Program-made: the position numbers and the translations under genes
Origin: Mesorhizobium mediterraneum
GTDB lineage: Bacteria > Pseudomonadota > Alphaproteobacteria > Rhizobiales > Rhizobiaceae
Assembly: GCF_002284565.1 (NCBI RefSeq)
Contig: NZ_NPKI01000026.1
Location: 287,292-351,291, forward strand
DNA length: 64,000 nt
Reading direction: 5' to 3'
The notes under the pieces: model-generated
Told to the model about the DNA's origin: nothing
The model's input: the letters and a program-made list of their open reading frames with translations, nothing else
Database searches by the model: none
Shown here: positions 1 to 9,102 of the stretch, piece after piece
How positions within the stretch are numbered: position 1 is the stretch's first letter
Layout of the letters: the number at the start of each line of letters is the position of its first letter

Positions 1-587
1 CCAGACTGTCCGACGTCTTCAACGCGATGCAGATCGGCGCGCTCGAAGAATATGCCGAGTTTGCGCCGAAAGGCTCGTCGCCGGAGGCCTTGAAGAAGCT
101 CTATGCCGGGCAGGCGGAATTCCACGGCGGCGATCAGGACGAGGATTCGGTGAAATACGCCTATGGCGCAGAATTGGTTGAAGTGCGCATCAACAGCTAC
201 ACGAGGGAGATCCGGGTACCCCGCATCGTCGGCGCCTTTGCCGCCGGCCGCATCATGAATACGCGCACCGCGCGCAGCCAGTTGATGGGCGGCATGATCT
301 GGGGCATTGGTCAGGCCCTGCACGAGGCGACCGAAATCGACCAGCGCCATGCCCGCTACGTCAACCGCGATCTGCAGGACTATCTGGTGCCGGTCAACGC
401 CGACATAAAGCAGCTTGAGGTGATCCTAGTCCCGGAAGTCGATCACGCGGTCAACCCGGCCGGCGTCAAGGGATTGGGCGAACTCGGCAATGTCGGAACG
501 GCAGCCGCCGTCGCAAGCGCGGTGTATCACGCCACCGGCAGGCGTATCCGCGATCTGCCGATCAGAATAGAGGATTTAATAGTATAA
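1..587 (+). CDS. Molybdenum hydroxylase large subunit, C-terminal part (partial)
   Basis: This is the tail of a xanthine dehydrogenase/aldehyde oxidase family molybdopterin-binding subunit, cut by the window edge; the frame is open back to base 3. These subunits bind the Mo-pterin cofactor and hydroxylate heterocycles or aldehydes together with FAD and 2Fe-2S subunits that would lie to the left. The visible part holds the family's C-terminal elements: the stretch around GRIMNTRTARSQLMGGMIWG, then NPAGVKGLGELGN, whose final GxGE-type motif carries the active-site glutamate. It ends IRIEDLIV, a usual position for the family. The next gene is on the other strand, so this closes its operon. Subfamily and substrate cannot be told from the fragment. 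Confidence 0.85.
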   Translation, partial: RLSDVFNAMQIGALEEYAEFAPKGSSPEALKKLYAGQAEFHGGDQDEDSVKYAYGAELVEVRINSYTREIRVPRIVGAFAAGRIMNTRTARSQLMGGMIWGIGQALHEATEIDQRHARYVNRDLQDYLVPVNADIKQLEVILVPEVDHAVNPAGVKGLGELGNVGTAAAVASAVYHATGRRIRDLPIRIEDLIV

Positions 588-641
588 TTTGCTCCGGTAA
601 CGGGTTGAAAACACAGAGATAGTCACCGCTGCCTTGCGGCG

Positions 642-1502
642 CTAATTGCGTCGGGCCAGCAAATCGGAAATGTAGCGTTGCAGGGAAACAGTGCCACGCT
701 CGGGATCGGCGGGCAGTTCAAGCTCGTCCAGAGTGAGGGCGGTCATGCGCGCATACGACTCGGCAGCCGCCCTGGAAAAGCCCATGCCCTCAAAGGTCTC
801 TTGCCATTTTTCACGCGGTGCCGTCACCACCTGAATGTCTTTTCGTAACTCGTCGCTCAGACAAGCCGCGACATCAGACGCAGCATAGCGCGCCGGCCCT
901 TCGACATAGTGGGTACCTGTCTGCTCGATCGGCTCTTTCAGCAAACGGGCGGCGGCGCGCCCAAGGTCGTCCGGGGCCACCATCGGCAATCTGAAGTCCG
1001 CCGGAAAAAAGGTGTTCACCACCCCATCCTGCTCCGCAGTTTCAAGAGCAGAATCCCAGTTGCTCATATAATATGCGGCCCGGATGATGCTGGCAGGGAT
1101 CGGCTGGGTGCGCAGTTTCTGCTCCAACCCGTAAAGGATGTTCAGGTCGCCACACCGGTCGCCGGGCTGAGCGCCGTAGGTTGATTGCGCGACGATCTTT
1201 CGCAATCCAGATCCTTCAAGGGCCGCAATGATGGCGGCAACGGTCTTGCGCTCTTCAACGTCGGTGTCGGTCGATGGGTCTGCTGGCGGATTGAGCAGAA
1301 ACAGGCGCTCGCCTTGACGAAAGACGTGACGAAGGGCCTCGCTGTCGTGGACATCCGCCACCGCGATTTCAGCGCCACGCCGGGTCCAGTCGGCGGCTTT
1401 GGAGGGGTCGCGAGTTACGATGGTGACCGCTTCGCCCTGCTGCAAAAGCGACATGGCTGCAGCAGAACCAACATGGCCCGTGCCCCCGAGAATGATGTTC
1501 AT
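642..1502 (-). CDS. NmrA-like NAD(P)-binding reductase (atypical SDR)
   Basis: A 286-residue Rossmann protein starting with the nucleotide-binding motif GGTGHVG (about residues 6-12), followed by a typical NmrA/quinone-reductase-like sequence with ADVHDSEALRHVF (a second dinucleotide segment) and no classical YxxxK catalytic pair. Such atypical SDRs act as NAD(P)H:quinone or azo reductases or as redox sensors. The gene lies 18 bp downstream of the HAD/ATPase fusion on the same strand, with AAAGGA just before its ATG, so the two are probably co-transcribed. The family is clear; the substrate is unknown. Confidence 0.8.
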   Translation of the reverse strand: MNIILGGTGHVGSAAAMSLLQQGEAVTIVTRDPSKAADWTRRGAEIAVADVHDSEALRHVFRQGERLFLLNPPADPSTDTDVEERKTVAAIIAALEGSGLRKIVAQSTYGAQPGDRCGDLNILYGLEQKLRTQPIPASIIRAAYYMSNWDSALETAEQDGVVNTFFPADFRLPMVAPDDLGRAAARLLKEPIEQTGTHYVEGPARYAASDVAACLSDELRKDIQVVTAPREKWQETFEGMGFSRAAAESYARMTALTLDELELPADPERGTVSLQRYISDLLARRN

Positions 1503-1520
1503 GGCCGATCCTTTCGCTCC

Positions 1521-3233
1521 CTATTCCTCCGGGGCGGTGGCGGGAGCCGTATAACGGCGACGTACTGCATCCAGAACGTGCTTGCGACTTTCCTGCGCCG
1601 AGAGCATTTCGTCCTTCTCTGCCTCGGCGGCTTCGCGCGCCAGCTCCTTGTCCCTGATCTGATGCCGAAACCATTCGGAATAGTCGCCGGCACGCAGGTG
1701 ATGCTCCCAAGTCCCGTCGTCGATGCCTTCGGCGATCTGAGCGAAGATCATCAGGTTATGGGCCCGCAGGTTCATCGCGTTGTCGGGACCTCTGAAATAG
1801 AAGCTGCCGGCCTCGTCTAGGTGACCTTCTGCATATTTGCGGCTGTGACGCTTGAGTGACTGGCGCGGCTCGATCGCCTTGACCATGGCAATTTTCTTGC
1901 GGGTTTGAGGCCGCCAGAGCAACACGCGCTCGCCTTTTGGCGACGGAATATCCTTTGGCGGCTTGGTATCCGTCTCATGGCAAAAGGCCTTGATGACATT
2001 CTTGGCCTTGGGACCGAGCGCAATGACGGCAGTGACCAGGCGCAGGGCATCGGTCGAAATCGCTTCCGGATGAACGGTGATCAGGACGGTGCCCGGCAAT
2101 TCCAACGATAGGACGGCGCGTGTGTCGTCGCGCTTCTTGGGCAGAAGATGATGTGCCTCGTCGATGACCAGCCAATGTGGCCTCGCCGTACGGTAGCGGA
2201 AACTGCCAAGGCCGGGGAGCAGATCGGCAAAGAAGTCCGGTCGCTCGTTGACCCGTAACGCCAGCCCATTGACGACCACGCTGGTGTCCGGCTTCTCGAT
2301 CAGGTCGAGCACTTGTGCCTTTGTCGGTGCGCTCGAGCCATCGCCTATCCGGACGGCACCTTCGAGGCCATCATAGTCGCCTTCCGGGTCGAAAATGCAG
2401 AACTGAAAGCCGTTCTCGACGAAGCGTTCCGTCAGCGCGGTGGCCAAGGTGGATTTGCCGATGCCGGAGCTTCCGGCGATCAGAACCGTGTCGGTCGGCG
2501 TCAGATAGACTTCGTCGCCGCCGACCGAGCCGAGAAGAATGCCGTCGCGGCGTTTTCGGACAAGTTCCCGATCGCGCTTTACCAGTTTCTCGATCAGTTC
2601 CTCGACGCCTTTTCCACGCGCGCCGCGCGTCACCAGGTCTGCTGTATCCTTGACCGCCACAAGTGCATTGTCGACGGCGACGCTGCAGCCGCAGGCCTGC
2701 AGGAAGGCGTGGTCGTTTTCAGCATCGCCAATACCGACCACATTGTGTGGTGAAAGCCGCAGGTCCTCAAGTGCAGCGGCCAGCCCGGTTGCCTTGTTGA
2801 TGCCGCTCGGCAGGATCATCACCGCGCCCTTATTGAAGATGATTTCCAGTTCCAGCCCAAGTTTTTTGATCACTTCAAGAACTGTTGCCTGGTGTGGTTC
2901 CCAGGTCGCAACGATCGACCGTCCGACTGAAAGCGGCTTGACGCCGTGCTTTTTTAGCTTGGCGACGAACTTGGGCGCCGGTGCCGGTGAAATCACACGT
3001 TCTTCCTCGCTGGCAGGCGTGTAGATCAACGCCCCATTTTCGGCGACGACCTTGTCGAACAGGCCGATCTCGGGAAAAACGCGCTTGAGGTCGGGCAGTT
3101 CTCGTCCTGTGACGAGAATGAGCTTGCGGCCACTTTTCTTGACCCGTTCGAGAGCCGCAACCGTCTTTTCAGCTACGATCCCCTCGTGCGCCAGCGTGCC
3201 GTCATAGTCTGTTGCCAAGGCGATGAAATACAT
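1521..3233 (-). CDS. HAD-IIB phosphatase fused to a P-loop ATPase (HerA/DUF87-like)
   Basis: A 570-residue two-domain protein. Residues 1-220 form a HAD hydrolase of the Cof/sucrose-phosphatase type: DYDGTL (residues 9-14, with the nucleophile and acid-base aspartates), VTGRE near 41-45, and GIGDAENDHAF (167-177, Mg-binding acidic residues). After a basic linker (KRDRELVRKRRDG) comes an ATPase domain with Walker A GSSGIGKS (254-261), Walker B LVIDEAHH (355-362) and a FDPEGDY motif resembling HerA/VirB4-like DUF87 domains. The phosphatase substrate is unknown. The ATPase half is short for a DNA pump and has no membrane segments. It is co-directional with the NmrA-like gene downstream. Domain calls are confident; the combined role is not known to me. 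Confidence 0.75.
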   Translation of the reverse strand: MYFIALATDYDGTLAHEGIVAEKTVAALERVKKSGRKLILVTGRELPDLKRVFPEIGLFDKVVAENGALIYTPASEEERVISPAPAPKFVAKLKKHGVKPLSVGRSIVATWEPHQATVLEVIKKLGLELEIIFNKGAVMILPSGINKATGLAAALEDLRLSPHNVVGIGDAENDHAFLQACGCSVAVDNALVAVKDTADLVTRGARGKGVEELIEKLVKRDRELVRKRRDGILLGSVGGDEVYLTPTDTVLIAGSSGIGKSTLATALTERFVENGFQFCIFDPEGDYDGLEGAVRIGDGSSAPTKAQVLDLIEKPDTSVVVNGLALRVNERPDFFADLLPGLGSFRYRTARPHWLVIDEAHHLLPKKRDDTRAVLSLELPGTVLITVHPEAISTDALRLVTAVIALGPKAKNVIKAFCHETDTKPPKDIPSPKGERVLLWRPQTRKKIAMVKAIEPRQSLKRHSRKYAEGHLDEAGSFYFRGPDNAMNLRAHNLMIFAQIAEGIDDGTWEHHLRAGDYSEWFRHQIRDKELAREAAEAEKDEMLSAQESRKHVLDAVRRRYTAPATAPEE

Positions 3234-3358
3234 TTGTCGACCATTTCATGTCTGAGATCGCCGCTACCACCGCCACACGCGAGGTCGCACGACGAGATGC
3301 CATTCCGCAAAGGCGTGATCGAGCCGAGCGGACAAGTGTTGCGGCGCAGGATACCCAC

Positions 3359-4330
3359 TCAGTAGCCGCCGATAATCGGCAGTATCTCGCCGGTGATGTA
3401 GCTCGAGCAGTGCGGCGAGGCGAGGAACACATAGGCGGGCGCGATCTCCTCCGGTTGCGCCGGCCGTTTCATCGGCGTGTCTGCGCCAAATTTCGACACG
3501 TCACCGGCCTGCTTGTCCGATGGGTTGAGCGGCGTCCACACCGGGCCCGGCGCCACGGCATTCACCCGAATTCCCTTTTCGATAAGATTGCCCGAAAGCG
3601 CGCGCGTGAAGGCATGAATGCCGCCCTTGGTCATCGAATAGTCGACCAGTTGCTTTGAGCCCTCGATGCCGGTTATGGAGCCGCTGTTGATCATCGCCGA
3701 GCCGGGCTTCATATGCGGCACGGCCTCCTGCGCCATGTGGAAATAGCCGTAGAGGTTGGTCTTCAGCGTTGTGTCGAAATGCTCTTCGGTCAGCTCGCTG
3801 AATTCGCTGGAATGGATCTGGAAAGCGGCGTTGTTGACCAGCACGTCGATCCGGCCGAATTCCTTCACCACTTCAGCCACCGCATTGTGGCAATGGTCGC
3901 GTTCGCTGACGTCAGCCTTGATCAGGATGCAGCGCCGGCCTTCGGCTTCGACGGCCCTCTTTGTCTCTTCGGCATCCTTGTCCTCCGACAGATAGACGAT
4001 CGCTACATCCGCGCCTTCGCGCGCATAGAGCACGGCCACTGCGCGGCCGATGCCGGAATCGCCGCCGGTAATGACAGCCACTTTGCCGTCGAGCTTTTTC
4101 GATCCGATATAGAATGGCGCATCGTAAAGCGGCGCTGGCTCGATCGCCCATTCGTGCCCCGGCTTCGGCTGGTGCTGCTCAGGAAAGGGCGGCTCGGGAT
4201 ATTTGCGTGCTCCGGCCTGCATGGCGCCTTGTTGCTTGCCGCTGGATTTAGATTTGTCCTTGGCATCGATCCGACGCTGGATGTGGCGCTGCTTGGCGGC
4301 CTCGCCGGCGATTTCCGATTTCATCTGCAT
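3359..4330 (-). CDS. Stress-type SDR oxidoreductase (glucose/ribitol dehydrogenase-like)
   Basis: Short-chain dehydrogenase of 323 residues with the extended charged N-terminus of the YdaD/GsiB-associated group (general stress protein 39-like). The cofactor motif TGGDSGIG is at 88-95, NNAA near 166-169, and the catalytic YxxxK at Y231/K235. The start at 4330 is preferred because a perfect AAGGAGG lies 5 bases upstream; the longer frame to 4360 would bury this ribosome site. Relatives are often induced by general stress and accept sugars or aldehydes with NAD(P). It stands alone, divergent from the Rieske/FAD fusion. Family is certain; substrate unknown. Confidence 0.85.
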   Translation of the reverse strand: MQMKSEIAGEAAKQRHIQRRIDAKDKSKSSGKQQGAMQAGARKYPEPPFPEQHQPKPGHEWAIEPAPLYDAPFYIGSKKLDGKVAVITGGDSGIGRAVAVLYAREGADVAIVYLSEDKDAEETKRAVEAEGRRCILIKADVSERDHCHNAVAEVVKEFGRIDVLVNNAAFQIHSSEFSELTEEHFDTTLKTNLYGYFHMAQEAVPHMKPGSAMINSGSITGIEGSKQLVDYSMTKGGIHAFTRALSGNLIEKGIRVNAVAPGPVWTPLNPSDKQAGDVSKFGADTPMKRPAQPEEIAPAYVFLASPHCSSYITGEILPIIGGY

Positions 4331-4741
4331 GGCTGCCTCCTTGGCTTGGAGGATGAACAACGCATGTCTGGCGAAAAAGTTTACGCGACGGCGTCATTCT
4401 TCAGTCCGCGATGCGTTCGACAAGCGACCATTGCAGCCGCGGCAACGAGTGATGAGCGCCACCTAGCCTTCGACAAACCGCCGATGAGAATCGCCCTCCC
4501 AATTTGGCAGCAGGCGCCGAATGTTCTTGATCGCAGCGACCCCAAAACGCCAGGAATCGACGGCGCGTACTGCCCAACTGGCAACGAATGATGCGGCCGG
4601 ACGTTTGGGCACAAGCGGTGTCCGAGAACCTGAAGGCGCGCTAGCCAGGCAGAAGGTATTCCGAGGCTGGTGACCTGAAGATTTCCCACTTCTCGGCCGT
4701 ACAGGCGATTTTGACACTGGATCGCGCCAACGGAGAGGAAA
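4331..4741. other. Divergent intergenic region, no gene seen
   Basis: About 410 bp separates the SDR gene (leftward) from the Rieske/FAD gene (rightward) and must hold both promoters. I looked for an alphaproteobacterial EcfG-type promoter (GGAAC, about 16-17 bp, CGTT) because the SDR resembles stress proteins, and found no convincing match. A strong ribosome site (GGAGAGGAA) ends the region just before 4742. Confidence 0.4.
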
Positions 4742-6274
4742 ATGGCTGAAGGTCATACCAAACCAAACGGGCCGGATCTGGTCGAGGGCATCGCGTTATC
4801 CGACCTTGCCGATGGCGGAAAGCTCCTCGGCCATTGCGGCGATGAGCAGGTGCTGCTGGTGCGCCGCGGGGCCGAGGTCTTCGCCATCGGGGCGACATGC
4901 ACACATTATGGCGGGCCGCTCGTCGACGGTCTTGTGGTGGAAGACACCGTCCGGTGTCCTTGGCATCACGCGTGCTTCGATTTGCGTACAGGCGAGGCCT
5001 TGCGCGCCCCTGCTTTCAATCCACTCGCTTGCTGGTCGGTGGAACAACGCGATGATCGGATATTCGTGGGAGAAAAGCGCAAGCGGACGGCACCGAAGCA
5101 GCGCGATGGAGGCTCCGGCCAGGCTCCAGAGAAAATCGTCATTGTCGGTGGCGGCGCGGCCGGTTTCGCGGCGGCAGAAAAACTGCGGCGCGAACGCTAT
5201 CAAGGTAGCATTGTCATGCTCAGCAACGACGAAGCGCCGCCCGTTGATCGGCCCAATCTTTCCAAGGACTATCTCGCCGGCAAAGCGCCGGAGGATTGGG
5301 TTCCGCTCCGCGGAGACAGCTTTTACTCGAAGAACGACATCGACCTGCGTCTCAACGCGAACGTCGCCAGCATCGATGCACGTTCTGGCGAAGTTGTGCT
5401 CGCGGACGGGACACGGACTCCTTACGACAGGCTGCTCCTTGCGACCGGAGCCGAACCGGTTCGCCTGACCATACAAGGCGCCGACCAGCCACACGTTCAC
5501 ACGCTGCGCTCGTTCGCAGATTGCAAGGCGATCATCGAGCGAGCCACGACTGCGCGCCGCGCCGTCGTGCTTGGCGCCAGTTTCATTGGCCTGGAGGTTG
5601 CCGCGGCCCTGCGCTCGCGCGAGATCGAAGTTCACGTCGTGGCGCCGGAAAAACGGCCCATGGAACGGGTCCTGGGTCCGCAAATGGGCGACTTCATCCG
5701 CGCCCTCCATGAGGAGAATGGTGTCGTATTCCATCTCGAGGACACCGCGAGCAGCATCGACGGCAGCAAGGTGAAACTCAGCAGCGGCGATACGTTGGCG
5801 GCGGATTTCGTCGTCGTCGGCATCGGCGTGCGACCGCGGACGGGGCTTGCCGAAACGGCGGGGCTCATCCTTGACCGCGGTGTCGTCGTGAACGCCTTTT
5901 TGGAGACGAGCGCACCAGGCATCTTCGCGGCTGGCGACATTGCGCGGTGGCCAGATCCTCACAGTGGCGAGAACATTCGGATCGAGCATTGGGTGGTTGC
6001 GGAGAGGCAGGGGCGAACCGCGGCCCTCAACATGCTCGGCCATCGCGAGAAATTCGTCGCCGTGCCGTTCTTCTGGAGCCAGCATTACGATGTTCCCATC
6101 AACTACGTCGGCCATGCCGCGCAATGGGACGAGATCGTGGTCGATGGAGACATCATTGCCAAGGATTGCCTGCTCCGCTTCAAGCGCGAAGGGCGCACGC
6201 TGGCTGTCGCTTCGATCTTCCGCGACATCGAAAGTCTAGGGGCCGAGGTGGAAATGGAGCGTCAAATGACCTAG
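4742..6274 (+). CDS. Rieske ferredoxin-FAD/NAD(P) oxidoreductase fusion
   Basis: A 510-residue fusion. Residues 10-110 are a Rieske [2Fe-2S] domain with the CTHYGGPL...CPWHHACF signature (ligands C53, H55, C72, H75). After a linker (111-128) follows a pyridine-nucleotide-disulfide-type reductase: FAD motif VGGGAAGFAAAEKL (135-148), NAD(P) motif VLGASFIGLEVAAAL (276-290) and the late FAD motif GIFAAGDIARW. The order matches AIFL/AIFM3-like proteins and ferredoxin reductases of ring-hydroxylating systems. No partner oxygenase gene is adjacent, so it may serve a distant acceptor or detoxification. GGAGAGGAA immediately precedes the ATG. The gene converges on the broken HAD phosphatase 12 bp downstream. 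Confidence 0.88.
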   Translation: MAEGHTKPNGPDLVEGIALSDLADGGKLLGHCGDEQVLLVRRGAEVFAIGATCTHYGGPLVDGLVVEDTVRCPWHHACFDLRTGEALRAPAFNPLACWSVEQRDDRIFVGEKRKRTAPKQRDGGSGQAPEKIVIVGGGAAGFAAAEKLRRERYQGSIVMLSNDEAPPVDRPNLSKDYLAGKAPEDWVPLRGDSFYSKNDIDLRLNANVASIDARSGEVVLADGTRTPYDRLLLATGAEPVRLTIQGADQPHVHTLRSFADCKAIIERATTARRAVVLGASFIGLEVAAALRSREIEVHVVAPEKRPMERVLGPQMGDFIRALHEENGVVFHLEDTASSIDGSKVKLSSGDTLAADFVVVGIGVRPRTGLAETAGLILDRGVVVNAFLETSAPGIFAAGDIARWPDPHSGENIRIEHWVVAERQGRTAALNMLGHREKFVAVPFFWSQHYDVPINYVGHAAQWDEIVVDGDIIAKDCLLRFKREGRTLAVASIFRDIESLGAEVEMERQMT

Positions 6275-6286
6275 CGAAGCGCGCTG

Positions 6287-7058
6287 TTATCCGCGGTGCG
6301 CAATGATCCAGTCGGTTGCCGCCGCGAGATCGGCGACGGTTGCGGTCGGGCGCGGATCAAACCGTTTCTCATCGCCCTGCCGGTATTTGCCTGTCCGCAC
6401 CAGCAATGCGCACGAAAGTCCGGCGCGCAGGGCGCCAGCTATATCCGCCTCGGCGTCGTCGCCGACCATGATCGCCTGATCCGGCGGACAGTCCATGCTT
6501 GCCAGCGCCGACAGAAAGAATGCCGACGAGGGCTTGCCGAGAACGGTGGCGCGTTTCAGGGAGGCAAATTCCAATGCCGCGACGAATGGCCCTGCATCGA
6601 GGCTGAGCCCGCCATCGGCGTCCCGAAACGTCCGGTTGGTGGCAAGGGCCAGCAATTCGGCCCCCGCACTGAGCTCACGGAACGCGTTATTCAACGCCGG
6701 ATATGTGAAGGCGTCTCCGGCATCGCCGACGATGACGGCGCGCTTGTCGCGATCCGGCAGTTCGTCAAAGTCCTGCGCAAGGCCGGGGTGGATCAACAAA
6801 TATGGGGCACGGCCATTGCGAAGCAGCCATTCGCGTGCAGCGTGCGCCGGCGTGAAAACATCTGCCTCGGTAACGGTGAGTCCCATCGCCTCCAGACGTT
6901 CGAGAACCCTTTTGTTTCGACGAGCGCGTGGTATTGCTCACGAAGCGTACGGCCAAACCGGCCTGGCGTAAACGCGCGACGGCGTCGATCCCGCTTGGTA
7001 TGGCGGTCTCGCCATCATAGATGACGCCTGCGAGGTCCAGCAGTACACCCCTTGTCAT
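6287..7058 (-). pseudogene. HAD-IIA phosphatase with a frameshift
   Basis: Two overlapping reading frames make one HAD-IIA hydrolase (HDHD2/LHPP or NagD type). The N-terminal frame (from 7058) has LLDLAGVIYDG and FVSNTTRSS, and the C-terminal frame (ending at 6287) has VLGKPSSAFF and MVGDDAEADI. They join near base 6925, where the first frame runs ...TTRSSKQK and the second resumes ...KRVLERLEAMGL. A single base gained (or two lost) in an A-rich run would explain it. The ATG overlaps the stop of an 18-codon reading frame (ATGA at 7055-7058), and the gene is last in the Gfo/Idh-aldolase transcript. It is either a true recent pseudogene or a sequencing error; the rest of the sequence looks undamaged. 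Confidence 0.75.
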
Positions 7059-7111
7059 CGGTCCAGCATGACCACGAGTCCGCCATGCGTCAAATCCGGA
7101 ACAAAGGCCAT
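7055..7111 (-). CDS. Possible 18-residue leader or remnant peptide
   Basis: A tiny frame encoding MAFVPDLTHGGLVVMLDR, with AAAAAGGAAC ending 3 bases before its ATG and a TGA that overlaps the ATG of the HAD gene. It sits between the aldolase stop (7164) and the HAD start. Its good ribosome site and ATGA coupling suggest it is translated, either as a coupling leader or as the stub of a deleted gene. I know of no matching family. Confidence 0.3.
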   Translation of the reverse strand: MAFVPDLTHGGLVVMLDR

Positions 7112-7163
7112 GGTTGTTCCTTTTTGGATCAGGGCGGGCAGGCGCACTCGATTAACCGAGGGG

Positions 7164-8117
7164 TCACAACCACCATTCGGGAAAGGCCTTGCGTGCGGCT
7201 TCGGCCAGCGTCGCGATCTCCTCGTCGGGAACCGAGCTGTAGGGCCAGAGCAGTCGCGGGCCAAGCGGCGCCCAGCCGCCGGCGGCCGCCATCGCTTTGT
7301 CGAGCGCCGCATCGCTGACACCGTAGCGAGCGCGAAAAGGCAGAACGTGCGTGGCGAGAAAGGCCTGGATGCGTGTCTCGACCTCGGCAGCGGCTGCCGC
7401 ATCCGTGCGGATCATCTGCCACCACATCACAGCGCCTTTCGGGTTCAGGCAGGCGACGTTGGAGTAGCTGCCATGGGCGCCCTGGGTAAATCCCGTCGCC
7501 AGCGTATGGCCGGGCACGAAGACCGAAAATCCCGGCAGTTCGCGGCGCATGTCGGCGTACCAGCTGGCGTCGCCGGCCGGCAGCTTGGCGCCGACCAGCG
7601 ACGGCACGGCTGCACGCAGCCTGGCGATGCCTTCGAGCGTCAGGCGGCGCTTGGCGTGCGGTGGATTGTACAGCACCAGCGGCATGTCAGGCGCAGTCTC
7701 GCAAAGACCACCGACGAAGCGCATGACCTCATCGTCGCTGGGCGGCCACCAGTCGGGCAAGGTGAATTGCACCGCCGCCGGGCGGAGCGCCGATACCCGC
7801 ACCAGCCGCTCGCGCGCGACGCGCGGATTGGACTGGCTGATGCCGATCTGGAAGGGCAGGCGTGCGCGAGCCGCTGTCGCGGCCACCAGGTCGCAAAGCC
7901 GGTCGAACTCGGGCTCGGTCTGGCAATGGAATTCGCAGGCCGTGCCGTTGGAATAGATGCCGTCGACACCGGCCGCGCAGAGCCGCGCGATCGTCTCTTC
8001 CGTCGCCTCCCAATCGATTGCGCCGCGATCGTCGATGGCCAGCATCACCGCGCCCCAGACGCCGAGCGGCGCCTGTGCAGGCAAACGGGTCAGATGGTCG
8101 TTCAGCTCAGCGCGCAC
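7164..8117 (-). CDS. DapA/N-acetylneuraminate lyase family aldolase (locus A, first copy)
   Basis: A 317-residue class I aldolase of the dihydrodipicolinate synthase family. The Schiff-base lysine is in VGAKLP (about K178) and the catalytic tyrosine in LVLYNPP (Y150). The usual GTTGE loop is replaced by YSNGTACEF, so it is unlikely to be true DapA and probably acts on a sugar-acid or 2-oxo acid. I chose the GTG at 8117, which overlaps the stop of the upstream oxidoreductase (8107-8109); the longer open frame to 8492 only shadows that gene. It is third in the leftward transcript: oxidoreductase, oxidoreductase, aldolase, HAD phosphatase. Confidence 0.8.
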   Translation of the reverse strand: MRAELNDHLTRLPAQAPLGVWGAVMLAIDDRGAIDWEATEETIARLCAAGVDGIYSNGTACEFHCQTEPEFDRLCDLVAATAARARLPFQIGISQSNPRVARERLVRVSALRPAAVQFTLPDWWPPSDDEVMRFVGGLCETAPDMPLVLYNPPHAKRRLTLEGIARLRAAVPSLVGAKLPAGDASWYADMRRELPGFSVFVPGHTLATGFTQGAHGSYSNVACLNPKGAVMWWQMIRTDAAAAAEVETRIQAFLATHVLPFRARYGVSDAALDKAMAAAGGWAPLGPRLLWPYSSVPDEEIATLAEAARKAFPEWWL

Positions 8118-9102
8118 CGGCGATCTCGTGCTCGCGCCGGGTTTCGTTCGACGCGAAGGCGGCCTCGATGATGCCGATGATCTTGCGTCCATAGGCACCA
8201 TCGACCGGCACCGGCTTGTCGTTTGCAATGGCATCGCCCATCGCCGTCCATTCGCGCACCAGCGCGTTGTGCATCCAGTTTGGCTCGAACGAGCCGGGCA
8301 GGTCGGTCCAGACCGCATCGCGCCCCAGCATCGTGCCTCGGTCCATGTCGATGCGCAGCGTTCCCTGCTCGCAGACCAGGTCCATGGCGTAGCTGGTCGC
8401 GCCATTGCGGTAGCCGATGCTCTGCACCTGGCCGAGCCCGCCGCCGGCGAAACGCAGTCCGAGCAGGGCGGTGTCGTCGGCTTCCTGGTCATGGAACTTG
8501 GCGCCGAGCATGGCGCTCACCGATACGACATCGTCATCCATCAGCCAGACCAGGCGGTCGAGCGCATGAATGCCGGCCGTCAACAGCATGCCGCCGCCGG
8601 TTGCCTTGCGCAGATGCCAGTCGCGGCGATTGTGCTCCATCCACAGCTTGATGATCCAGCTCGATCCGATGAGCGGCCGGCCGAGCGCTCCTCCCTCCAG
8701 CATTTGCCTGGCCGCCATGCAGGGCAGGGCGAAATGCATGAGATGAGCGACCATCAGCTTGACGCCGCCGGCGGCCACAGCGGCGTTGATCGCATCGCAG
8801 GCCGCCGCCGTCGGCGCCATCGGCTTTTCGAGCATGATGTGCTTGCCGGCCTCCGCTGCGCCGATGGCCATTTCGGCATGGAGATGGTGAGGGCTGGCGA
8901 TGAGGACAGCGTCGACCTCCTTGTCGTCCAGCAGCTTGCGCCAGTCGGTATAGCCGCGACCACCGTGTTCGCTGGTGAAGCCGGCCAGGGCGTCATTGTT
9001 CCCGCGGCACGATGCGACGAGATGCAGCCCGTGCACCTCCTTGATTGCCCTTGCATGGGCCGCGCCGAAATCGCCCGCTCCGATAATGCCTATTCCAATC
9101 AT
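8107..9102 (-). CDS. Gfo/Idh/MocA family oxidoreductase (locus A, second)
   Basis: A 331-residue NAD(P)-dependent dehydrogenase. The Rossmann motif GIIGAGDFGAAHA is at the N-terminus, and the catalytic-lysine motif MLEKPMA is near residues 93-99. The GIHALDRLVWL segment carries the H/D positions typical of the inositol dehydrogenase-like C-terminal domain. It overlaps the upstream paralogue by four bases (ATGA, 9099-9102) and overlaps the downstream aldolase, a tightly coupled arrangement. Such enzymes oxidise or reduce cyclic polyols, sugars or sugar acids. Substrate unknown. Confidence 0.87.
   Translation of the reverse strand: MIGIGIIGAGDFGAAHARAIKEVHGLHLVASCRGNNDALAGFTSEHGGRGYTDWRKLLDDKEVDAVLIASPHHLHAEMAIGAAEAGKHIMLEKPMAPTAAACDAINAAVAAGGVKLMVAHLMHFALPCMAARQMLEGGALGRPLIGSSWIIKLWMEHNRRDWHLRKATGGGMLLTAGIHALDRLVWLMDDDVVSVSAMLGAKFHDQEADDTALLGLRFAGGGLGQVQSIGYRNGATSYAMDLVCEQGTLRIDMDRGTMLGRDAVWTDLPGSFEPNWMHNALVREWTAMGDAIANDKPVPVDGAYGRKIIGIIEAAFASNETRREHEIAGAR

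Noticed and set aside
4331..4741. EcfG-type general stress promoter for the SDR gene
   Set aside because: No GGAAC with a correctly spaced CGTT was found in the gap.
7164..8492. 442-codon form of the first aldolase
   Set aside because: The first 125 codons are a shadow of the upstream Gfo/Idh gene; the GTG at 8,117 gives a normal family length.
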